Shown in pieces: positions 19,509 to 26,641 of a stretch of DNA of 64,000 bases (position 1 is the first letter of the stretch; each line of letters begins with the position of its first letter). The notes beneath the pieces were generated by a model. The model was not told the origin of the DNA and did no database searches. It saw only the letters and a program-made list of their open reading frames with translations. Source of the DNA: Desulfamplus sp964425195 (GTDB lineage: Bacteria > Desulfobacterota > Desulfobacteria > Desulfobacterales > Desulfobacteraceae). The stretch is taken from NCBI GenBank assembly GCA_964425195.1, contig CAYRLG010000001.1, positions 62,001 through 126,000 on the forward strand. The letters run 5' to 3'. The position numbers and the translations under genes are program-made.

Positions 19509-19872
19509 ATGTCTATAATCTATAGCACTCTTTGGATTTTGAAATATGCACACTTAATAATAAAATATGAAAACAAATATATTATTCTGTATCTACATAA
19601 GAGTAGAGAGAGAGTTTTTATTTAGAAAAATTGAAGTAATTTTTAAATAAATTTAAAATAAATATTGACCTTTCCATTTTTTTTTACTATGTCAACACTC
19701 CAGAAAAATGCAGATAAGATAATGTCTTATCTGTTTCACTATAGCATATCATATATTTGTTTATCTTCAGTAGTTTCTTTTTTTCGCATCAGTAGAGCAG
19801 TAAAATATAAAATGTAGCTATTAGAGCTATACGCAGTTGTCTTCAGCTTCAGGAAAAACTTAAACCTTATGG
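19509..19872 (+). promoter_or_regulatory. Leader region of the antiporter operon, with hairpin
   Basis: 364 bp without a gene. A possible promoter is TTGAAA (19539-19544), 16 bp, TAAAAT (19561-19566). Further down, a perfect 9-bp inverted repeat (CAGATAAGA at 19711-19719 and its complement at 19725-19733, 5-nt loop) is followed by TTT. It could be a weak terminator for the U32 gene or a leader structure of the antiporter operon. Nothing else was recognised. Confidence 0.35.
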
Positions 19873-20388
19873 ATGGAGTTTATATTGAAAACACGACAGC
19901 GAATTATAACTTTTTGTCTCACCTTTTCATTTCTTTTTATATTCTGGATTATATTTTCCGGAAAATTTGATATCTTCCACATTGCTTTTGGTGTGATTTC
20001 GTGTCTTTTAGTGTCATGGCTCACATCGGATCTTCTTATCGTAACCCCTGATATTAGAAAATTTATAAGGCTTTGTATTGGATTTACTACTGTCTATATC
20101 CCGTGGTTACTATGGCAAATCGTTCTTTCAAGTATTCACATACTTAAAATTGTATTAAGCCCCGACATGAATGCAAAAATAAATCCTAAAATTATAAAGA
20201 TAAAAAGCAGAGTTAAAGATCATGTAGGGCTTGTCACGTTTGCTAACTCAATTACTCTTACACCAGGTACAATAACTGTTGCCGTTACTACTTATGGAGA
20301 TATGGCAGTTTACGCAATTGATGATGAATCTGCAGATGCCCTTCCCGGTGATATGGCAAAAAAAGTTGAAAAACTATTTAAAGAATAG
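19873..20388 (+). CDS. mrpE: Mrp/Mbh-type antiporter subunit E
   Basis: 171 residues with hydrophobic helices near residues 12-30, 35-55 and 65-90 and a soluble tail containing the family segment ANSITLTPGT (about 123-132), diagnostic of MrpE/MnhE. Small membrane subunit of the multi-subunit Na+(Li+)/H+ antiporter. The ATG used here has little ribosome site; a TTG at 19885 in the same frame is preceded by GGAG with good spacing and could be the real start, shortening the protein by four residues. First gene of a long plus-strand operon; mrpF starts 14 bp after the stop. Confidence 0.92.
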   Translation: MEFILKTRQRIITFCLTFSFLFIFWIIFSGKFDIFHIAFGVISCLLVSWLTSDLLIVTPDIRKFIRLCIGFTTVYIPWLLWQIVLSSIHILKIVLSPDMNAKINPKIIKIKSRVKDHVGLVTFANSITLTPGTITVAVTTYGDMAVYAIDDESADALPGDMAKKVEKLFKE

Positions 20389-20402
20389 GATATAAACTTA
20401 AA

Positions 20403-20690
20403 ATGGAGAATTTAATTTTTTATTCATCAATTATTTTATCTTTGTTAATGGGCATTCCTCTCTACAGAGCTGTTATAGGACCTACTGTGCTTGATCGCTT
20501 TATGGGGGTAAACTCTATCGGTACACAGACTACCGTCCTCTTAATTATGATTGGTTTTATATACAAAAGAGTTGATATGTTTATTGATATTGCTCTTGCA
20601 TACGCTCTGCTTAACTTTATTGCTGTACTTGCAGCCTCTCGATATTTTCATAAACGAAAAGGTTTGACAGAAGAGATGGAAGAGTCGTAG
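20403..20690 (+). CDS. mrpF: Mrp/Mbh-type antiporter subunit F
   Basis: 95 residues with three hydrophobic helices. The segment YRAVIGPTVLDRFMGVNSIGTQ near residues 21-42 (pattern R-x-x-x-G-P-T-x-x-D-R) is the MrpF/MnhF signature, and DIALAYALLNFIA follows. Integral inner-membrane subunit of the cation/proton antiporter complex. It sits between mrpE and mrpG exactly as in Mrp operons and in archaeal Mbh (MbhA-B-C). Confidence 0.92.
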   Translation: MENLIFYSSIILSLLMGIPLYRAVIGPTVLDRFMGVNSIGTQTTVLLIMIGFIYKRVDMFIDIALAYALLNFIAVLAASRYFHKRKGLTEEMEES

Positions 20691-20751
20691 GCACAAAAAG
20701 CGATAGATAAAGCGATATTAGTAATTATATTTAGGAGAGGAGATAAAACTT

Positions 20752-21075
20752 ATGATAGTTTATATTTCAGGTTTGTTGATTGCAGGAGGTCTATTTTTCT
20801 TTCTTGGAGGCTCGATTGGGATGATACGGTTACCAGATTTTTACTCAAGACTTCATGCTGCTGGTGTTATTGATACAATGGGACTTCTGCTAACAATGTC
20901 TGGAATGGCACTTCTTATTCTTAATGAATTTACTCTTGGAAATTTTCTTTCCGCTCTAAAAATCGTACTCATAGTTATATTTGTATTTCTCACAAGCCCT
21001 ACAGCTACTCATGCTATTGTTGATGCTGGTATAAGAGCTGGGCTTAAACCGTGGCAGAAACAAAGTACTAAATAG
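20752..21075 (+). CDS. mrpG: Mrp/Mbh-type antiporter subunit G
   Basis: 107 residues with three membrane helices. GSIGMIRLPDFYSRLHAAG (about 25-43) is the PhaG/MnhG signature with the conserved R-L-P-D-x-x-x-R-x-H-A core, and the C-terminal part has LTSPTATHAI. An AGGAGAGG-like ribosome site precedes the ATG. Third subunit in the conserved E-F-G block. Confidence 0.93.
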   Translation: MIVYISGLLIAGGLFFFLGGSIGMIRLPDFYSRLHAAGVIDTMGLLLTMSGMALLILNEFTLGNFLSALKIVLIVIFVFLTSPTATHAIVDAGIRAGLKPWQKQSTK

Positions 21076-21136
21076 TATCTCTCTGTTAAATTCGCATTAA
21101 TTACAAGTAGGGTAAAATAATGAAGGTGAATATAAA

Positions 21137-21382
21137 ATGATACTTCCTATTGATTTAATTATTCTTGTATTGATTATTATAAGTGCTATTGCTGCTCTAA
21201 CGGTTAGAGATCTTCTAAGTGCATCTTTACTTTTAGGTGCTTATAGTTTCCTTCTATGCCTATTGTGGACTGTTATGGGTGCTGTTGATGTTGCATTTAC
21301 AGAGGCAACTGTTGGAGCTGGTGTAAGTACCGTATTTTGCGTTGCTGCAATTTTTCATACAACAAGAAGAACAAAAGATTAG
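21137..21382 (+). CDS. MbhD-like subunit (DUF4040; counterpart of part of the MrpA C-terminus)
   Basis: 81 residues and three predicted helices. The segment DLLSASLLLGAYSF followed by AVDVAFTEATVGAG matches the MbhD domain, where the charged D...TEA...G core lies in a membrane helix. In classical seven-subunit Mrp this domain is part of the very long MrpA; in archaeal Mbh it is the separate subunit MbhD. The gene being separate here is one of the reasons to call this cluster Mbh-like. Confidence 0.88.
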   Translation: MILPIDLIILVLIIISAIAALTVRDLLSASLLLGAYSFLLCLLWTVMGAVDVAFTEATVGAGVSTVFCVAAIFHTTRRTKD

Positions 21383-21456
21383 ATTAGCATATACAAAAAC
21401 TATAGCTGTATATTTATAGTAATTTTTATGAATATAACAAAAGAGAGCTGAGACAA

Positions 21457-22281
21457 ATGAAAATCTTTGGACAAATAACCATTTTATTGTGTGGTGGATT
21501 ACTTCTGTTTTTCACGTCAGACTTTCCTGATTTTGGAAGTAACGACTCTCCTGCTTCAACTCATATCGCCTCATATTTTATTGAACATACAGTAGAAGAT
21601 ACTGCTGTTCCCAACATTGTTACATCAGTCTTGGCTGATTACAGGGGATATGACACTATGTTTGAAACAACTGTTATTCTTACCGCTGGATTGGCATGTT
21701 TTTTACTTTTAAGGATTCCTAAAAAAAATGTAAAACATCGTTATTACCTTCATGAACCTACAGGAGTCACATTAAGGTTTGAAGGAGACAAATACCCTGA
21801 AGGTTCAAATATTTTCAAACGCATTGACTCTGCTTGGGTACCACACGATCTTATAATTAATTTCACATGCCGTTTGCTAATTCACTTTATCCAAATATTT
21901 GCTCTATATGTTGTAGTGCATGGACACCACAGCCCAGGTGGAGGCTTTCAAGGTGGTGTAGTTTTAGGAGCATCAATAATTTTATTCGCAATTTCAGGAA
22001 ATCTTAGAGCCTCAATTAATAGATTTAGTGAAAAAACAGCGGCTTTGCTCAGTGCTACAGGTGTTTTTATATACGCTGGAGCAGGTGCTCTTTGCATGGT
22101 TATAGGAGAGCATTTTCTCAACTACAGTTTTTTAGCACCCTTACTTGGAACAGATAGAATAATGGCAAGATCACATGGCATTTTTATTGTTGAGATCGGA
22201 GTTGCTATAGCGGTTATGGCTGTAATGATATGGATTTATTATAATCTATCTTCTTCGGGAAGACAGGACGAAGGGTTGTAG
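21457..22281 (+). CDS. mrpB: MbhE-MrpB fusion subunit
   Basis: 274 residues. The N-terminal part (about 1-100) contains a signal-like first helix, a periplasmic loop and the segment VTSVLADYRGYDTMFETTVI, the MbhE-like motif that precedes MrpB in other systems and lies at the end of MrpA. The C-terminal part (about 145-265) is a MrpB/MnhB domain with VHGHHSPGGGFQGGVVLGA, its best-conserved signature. So the two subunits MbhE and MbhF of archaeal Mbh are one polypeptide here. Membrane-embedded part of the cation/proton antiporter. Confidence 0.88.
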   Translation: MKIFGQITILLCGGLLLFFTSDFPDFGSNDSPASTHIASYFIEHTVEDTAVPNIVTSVLADYRGYDTMFETTVILTAGLACFLLLRIPKKNVKHRYYLHEPTGVTLRFEGDKYPEGSNIFKRIDSAWVPHDLIINFTCRLLIHFIQIFALYVVVHGHHSPGGGFQGGVVLGASIILFAISGNLRASINRFSEKTAALLSATGVFIYAGAGALCMVIGEHFLNYSFLAPLLGTDRIMARSHGIFIVEIGVAIAVMAVMIWIYYNLSSSGRQDEGL

Positions 22282-22372
22282 AAAAAGATTTAGATGTAAT
22301 ATAAAAAGAGTCTGGAGATTCTTTTACTAATGCTACATGACTAAGGACTATAGATATAGGGGTTATAAAATA

Positions 22373-22786
22373 ATGGAACTGCTTGAGACTATAAAACATA
22401 TTCTTTCATTCGTTGCAGCAAAAGCCAATTACTGGGCTTATGTAGTTTTGCTTATGGTCGGTCTATATGGAATGATTGCAAAGAATAATCTTGTTAAAAA
22501 AATTGTTGGAATGGTTATCTTTCAGACAGCGGTTATCCTCTTTTATGTATCTATCGGCTATAAAACAGGCGGGACAATTCCTATCATTATTCATGGACAT
22601 AACCATGGTGTTGAATCTGCAATTAAAGCAGTTGATTATATAAACCCTCTTCCCCATGTACTTATGCTTACTGCAATTGTAGTAGGTGTTGCAACTCTTG
22701 GTGTTGCCCTCTCTCTTGCTATTAAGGTGTATCAGGAGTACGGCACTCTTGAGGAAGATGAGATTAACAAAAAGATAAGAAGTTGA
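22373..22786 (+). CDS. mrpC: Mrp/Mbh-type antiporter subunit C (NuoK-like)
   Basis: The frame is open from an ATG at 22337, but the ATG at 22373 is preceded by AGGGG at good spacing and fits family alignments better, giving 137 residues. Three helices of the NuoK/MrpC type are seen: WAYVVLLMVGLYGMIAKNN, KIVGMVIFQTAVILFYVSIG and LPHVLMLTAIVVGVATLGVA. The last contains the conserved P-H-x-L-x-L-T-A-I-V-V-G signature. Related to complex I NuoK, with which MrpC shares fold and position next to the antiporter-like subunit. Confidence 0.9.
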   Translation: MELLETIKHILSFVAAKANYWAYVVLLMVGLYGMIAKNNLVKKIVGMVIFQTAVILFYVSIGYKTGGTIPIIIHGHNHGVESAIKAVDYINPLPHVLMLTAIVVGVATLGVALSLAIKVYQEYGTLEEDEINKKIRS

Positions 22787-22829
22787 TAAAACTTAAGGTA
22801 TCCATAAAGTCTAAGGAGTTAATAATATT

Positions 22830-24455
22830 ATGACCTTTTTTAATACTGCTTCCACTTTGCTTCCCGATCTTCCTGCAATAGTAATTATTATCCCTCTTCT
22901 TGCATCTCTTCTTGCAGCAGCATCTGGATGGATTAACCGCAAAGCACCTTTTCCAATTGCTGCGATTGCTCTATTTCTATCTTTTATATCCTCTGTGATA
23001 CTTCTTATGCAGGTTGTAGGAACAGGAACTACTATTGAATATAGAATGGCGGGCTGGGCAGCTCCTATTGGTATAGTCTATATTATTGATCATCTAAGTG
23101 CCTTGATTTTAGTAGTTATCACATCAGTCTCTTTTATAAATTTTATCGCAAACAAAAAGAACATTGACACAGAATTTAGGAATAAGGAAGGGGCATTTAA
23201 CTCTCTATATCTTTTATTTACGGCTGGTCTGATTGGTATGACAGCAACTGGAGATGCTTTTAACCTTTACGTGTTGATGGAAATTGCATCGTTGTCAGGC
23301 TATGCTCTTATAGGTCTTGGCAGTAATAGGGCGCACTTAAGTACACTTAACTACCTCTTTTTAGGTACAATAGGTGCAACTTTTTATCTTTTAGGTATAG
23401 GTTACTTATACATTGCTACCGGCTCTTTAAATATGACAGATATTGCCTCCATAATACATGGTATGATGGACTCTTCCATGATTCTATTTGCCTTTATAAT
23501 ATGTATGGCAGGTCTTTTAGTCAAAATGGCTACCTTTCCGGTACATGGATGGCTTCCCAATGCCTATTCAAATGCTTCAACTGTTGCCACAGGACTTATT
23601 GCCCCCCTTACCACAAAAGTCACAATATACATTATGATTAGAATCTGCCTCACGGTTTTTTTACCAGACTATACATTTGAATATCTCAAAACTAATGAAA
23701 TTATGGTGTGGTTGGCAATTATAACTATATTTTTTGGTTCACTATCTGCCCTTGCTCAAAAAGACTATAAACGAATGTTGTGCTATATAATTATTGCTGA
23801 AGTAGGCTATATGCTCGGGGGTTTTTTTCTTGGAAACAGAGTCGGTATTTCTGGTGCAATTCTCCATATAATAAATGATGCAGCAATGACACTTGCTCTG
23901 TTTATGGCTGCTGGGATATTCCTGTGGAAAACAGGTGATGATTCACGAGATAGCCTAAAAGGACTGTTTGCAAAAATGCCATTTACAATGGCGGGCTTCA
24001 CTATTGCCGGACTCTCTGTAGTGGGAGTACCCCCAACTTGCGGTTTTTTTAGCAAATGGTATCTGCTTTCAGGAGGAATTGCTGCTGGTCAATATATCTT
24101 TGTTGCAGCATTGATATTCAGTTCACTTGTTAATGCTGTGCTATTTTTTAGATTATTTGAGATTGCTCATTTTGAACCATTTAAAGAGCATCACCATGAA
24201 CATAACAGTGATAATCATGAACATCATCACAGTCATAACACTCTTCTCCATCATCATCACGATCATGACTACCATTACGAAAATCATGTTGAACACCATG
24301 GCGAAACTGCAGAAAATAGTACTTTTAAAGAGGCTCCTCTTGAGATGCTTATACCTTTTCTTGCAGTTTCTATCATGTTAGTTATTTTAGGTCTCTATTC
24401 AGGTAGAATTGTAAGCAATATTATTGACTTTGTCATTCCAACAGTAATTATTTAG
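22830..24455 (+). CDS. mrpD: Mrp/Mbh-type antiporter subunit D with a His-rich loop
   Basis: 541 residues; proton-translocating NuoL/M/N-like subunit with about 14 helices. Visible are the conserved glutamate of helix 5 in LYVLMEIASLSGYAL, the lysine region LLVKMATFPVHGWLPNAYSNA and a helix-12 region ending GFFSKWYLL. Near residues 450-487 a loop contains 18 His together with Asp and Glu (DNA about 24186-24305); such a loop is not part of the MrpD core and may bind Zn, Ni or another metal. The remaining C-terminus has a last helix after APLEMLIPF. It is the first of three antiporter-like subunits of the operon. Confidence 0.92.
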   Translation: MTFFNTASTLLPDLPAIVIIIPLLASLLAAASGWINRKAPFPIAAIALFLSFISSVILLMQVVGTGTTIEYRMAGWAAPIGIVYIIDHLSALILVVITSVSFINFIANKKNIDTEFRNKEGAFNSLYLLFTAGLIGMTATGDAFNLYVLMEIASLSGYALIGLGSNRAHLSTLNYLFLGTIGATFYLLGIGYLYIATGSLNMTDIASIIHGMMDSSMILFAFIICMAGLLVKMATFPVHGWLPNAYSNASTVATGLIAPLTTKVTIYIMIRICLTVFLPDYTFEYLKTNEIMVWLAIITIFFGSLSALAQKDYKRMLCYIIIAEVGYMLGGFFLGNRVGISGAILHIINDAAMTLALFMAAGIFLWKTGDDSRDSLKGLFAKMPFTMAGFTIAGLSVVGVPPTCGFFSKWYLLSGGIAAGQYIFVAALIFSSLVNAVLFFRLFEIAHFEPFKEHHHEHNSDNHEHHHSHNTLLHHHHDHDYHYENHVEHHGETAENSTFKEAPLEMLIPFLAVSIMLVILGLYSGRIVSNIIDFVIPTVII

Positions 24456-24524
24456 TATTTTAAAATCTCAGGAAATCATTTAACATTTTAAATGGTTTAT
24501 TAGCGTTTTGAAGGGGTTATTAAC

Positions 24525-26009
24525 ATGTTAATGGAAACTGTATTCTCTATCAAACCTGTTTTAGCTGTTCTCATCTCTCTTGTAGCAATTCCCGGTATTA
24601 TTTCAAGCAGAACCCAAAATATCAGGGAAACATGGACATTAGTTGCGGCAGGAATCAAACTGTTAATTATTCTCTCAATTCTGCCTACTATCTTGGATGG
24701 CAAAATGGTAAGCTTTACCCTTTTTCAGGTATTCCCTGATGTTGGTATAAGTTTCAGGGTAGATGCCTTAGGAATGCTATTTGCTTTAGTTGCATCATCT
24801 TTATGGATTGTGACCTCTTTATACTCTGTAGGATATATGCGATCCTTAGATGAACATAGCCAAACCCGATATTTCTCCTTTTTTGCGGTGGCTATTTCAG
24901 CAACTATAGGCGTTGCATTTTCTGCTAACCTTCTTACACTCTATATTTTTTATGAAATGCTCTCTCTTGCAACCTATCCTTTGGTTACTCATCATCAGGA
25001 CAGGGAGGCAAGAAGCTCTGGAAGAAAATATCTGCTATATATACTTGGAGGCTCAATAGGCTTTGCTCTTCCTGCAATGTTGATAACATATCACTTTACA
25101 GGGACGCTTGATTTCACTCCTAATGGAGTTATGGCGGGTCAAATAAATTCTGGACTTGCAATGCTTCTTTCAATGATGTTTTTATTCGGGTTTGCCAAAG
25201 TTGGAATAATGCCTATGCACTCATGGCTTCCTGCTGCAATGGTTGCTCCAACTCCTGTAAGTGCTCTTCTTCATGCTGTGGCTGTTGTAAAAGTTGGTGC
25301 TTTTAGCGTGGTAAGAGTTTTGACTGGAATTGTTGGAACTGGCGTACTTTCAGATTTTAAAATTAGCGGAATAATATGTGTTATAGCATCAATTACAATT
25401 ATTGTTGCATCTTTAATAGCTCTTTCACAAGATGAGCTGAAAAGGCGGCTTGCATTTTCAACAATTGGGCAACTCTCCTACATAGTTCTTGGAGTGGCTC
25501 TTTTATCAAAATCTGGTATGACAGGTGGAATACTTCATATTGCAATGCACGCATTTGGCAAAATTACCCTCTTTTTTTGTGCCGGTGCAATTTTTTGTGC
25601 CACTGGAATCAAGTATATAAGTCAAATGAAGGGCATAGGAAGACGACTTCCTATTACAATGACAGCGTTTCTTATAGGCTCTTTAAGCGTTGTAGGCTTA
25701 CCTCCTTGCGGTGGATTTATCAGCAAATGGTACCTTGTTCTTGGTACAGTTGAATCTGGAAATCTTCTTTTTCTATTTGTCCTTTTGGGCAGTTCATTTT
25801 TAAATGCAGCTTACTTTTTCCCTGTGTTTTACAATGCTTTCTTTTGCAGTGAAGATCAGATGATGTTTGAAGACAAAGTAGAAGAGGCTCCTTTATGGTG
25901 TGTTGTACCTTTAATTATAACCGCTTTAATCTCTATATTACTTTTTTTCTATCCTGATCCATTTTTGAATCTTGCCTCTCTTGCCGTTCGTTCAATAATG
26001 GGAGGTTGA
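24525..26009 (+). CDS. Second MrpD/NuoM-like proton-translocating subunit
   Basis: 494 residues of the NuoL/M/N family with about 14 helices. Key residues are visible: Glu in LLTLYIFYEMLSLATYPLV (helix 5), the lysine in FGFAKVGIMPMHSWLPAAM with the broken-helix proline region, PTPVSALLHAVAVVKVGAF (helix 8) and GGFISKWYL near the C-terminus. It belongs to the same superfamily as the preceding gene but is clearly distinct in sequence, so it is not a recent copy. It can be read as one of the additional antiporter units of an Mbh/Mrp-like complex. Confidence 0.9.
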   Translation: MLMETVFSIKPVLAVLISLVAIPGIISSRTQNIRETWTLVAAGIKLLIILSILPTILDGKMVSFTLFQVFPDVGISFRVDALGMLFALVASSLWIVTSLYSVGYMRSLDEHSQTRYFSFFAVAISATIGVAFSANLLTLYIFYEMLSLATYPLVTHHQDREARSSGRKYLLYILGGSIGFALPAMLITYHFTGTLDFTPNGVMAGQINSGLAMLLSMMFLFGFAKVGIMPMHSWLPAAMVAPTPVSALLHAVAVVKVGAFSVVRVLTGIVGTGVLSDFKISGIICVIASITIIVASLIALSQDELKRRLAFSTIGQLSYIVLGVALLSKSGMTGGILHIAMHAFGKITLFFCAGAIFCATGIKYISQMKGIGRRLPITMTAFLIGSLSVVGLPPCGGFISKWYLVLGTVESGNLLFLFVLLGSSFLNAAYFFPVFYNAFFCSEDQMMFEDKVEEAPLWCVVPLIITALISILLFFYPDPFLNLASLAVRSIMGG

Positions 26010-26096
26010 TAGATAATAACAAAACGATTATTGTAACAATAATAGCTTAATTATTAAAAATAGATAATAAATGTGTGATTATGGGAGAAAACTATA

Positions 26097-26216
26097 ATGA
26101 AAGAAGAGAAGTACGAACTGTCGCACGAAGCTGTTCCTGGATATAAACCACTGTTTATTATTGTGTTTATCGTAAGTCTTATTTACCTTACTATTGTTTT
26201 CACCAGTTCATTATAA
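26097..26216 (+). CDS. 39-residue single-helix membrane protein of the antiporter operon
   Basis: A short open frame of 39 codons plus TAA. It starts with a hydrophilic stretch (MKEEKYELSHEAVPGYKP) and continues into one hydrophobic helix (LFIIVFIVSLIYLTIVF), then ends. A strong ribosome site GGGAG lies 9 bases before the ATG. The HEAVPGYKP-then-helix layout resembles small membrane proteins I recall next to Mrp-like genes in other Desulfobacterota, but this needs a search. It lies between two antiporter-subunit genes in an unbroken operon, so a small accessory subunit of the complex is the likely role. Confidence 0.65.
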   Translation: MKEEKYELSHEAVPGYKPLFIIVFIVSLIYLTIVFTSSL

Positions 26217-26327
26217 AGCTCAACTTTTTATTTATCCTCTTTTAAGTTCTCTTATTTAAAGTTAATTAAATTAATGATTGAAGAAATATATAAATAGTTG
26301 TGGATAAGGTTGATTACAAATCCTATT

Positions 26328-26618
26328 ATGATGGAATTAGAAACTATGAAACAAGAAAAAGATCATATATCAGATGATGGCGGAACACACATATTCGATA
26401 ATCCTAAAAATGTGAAACGGCTGCTTGCACTTTTTTTCAGTTCAGTTGTTCTGCTCTTTATTCTTGACTTTTTTGTCCATAAACATGGACATTTTCCGTG
26501 GGAAAACTGGCCTGTTTTTTATGCGATATTTGGATTTGTTGCGTGTGTGCTGCTTGTTTTAGTCTCACGGTTTATTTTGCGCCCTCTGGTTAAAAGGAAG
26601 GAGAATTACTATGAGTAA
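26328..26618 (+). CDS. Small two-helix membrane protein of the antiporter operon
   Basis: About 90-100 residues. A hydrophilic N-terminus with HIFDNPKNVKRLL is followed by helix 1 (FFSSVVLLFILDFFV), a His-containing loop (HKHGHFPWENWPVF) and helix 2 (YAIFGFVACVLLVLVSRFIL), then a basic/acidic tail ending in ENYYE. The start is uncertain: ATG codons at 26328, 26331 and 26346 are in frame, and a TTG at 26298 also. The ribosome site is weak for all of them. Its end lies 23 bp before the next antiporter gene, so it is part of the operon. No enzyme motif is seen; probably a complex-specific membrane subunit. Confidence 0.75.
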   Translation: MMELETMKQEKDHISDDGGTHIFDNPKNVKRLLALFFSSVVLLFILDFFVHKHGHFPWENWPVFYAIFGFVACVLLVLVSRFILRPLVKRKENYYE

Positions 26619-26641
26619 AGTGGAAAAGGAGTATTAATACC

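Noticed and set aside
24186..24305. CRISPR-like or microsatellite array from repeated CAT/CAC triplets
   Set aside because: It is in frame within mrpD and encodes the His-rich loop; no spacer-repeat structure.
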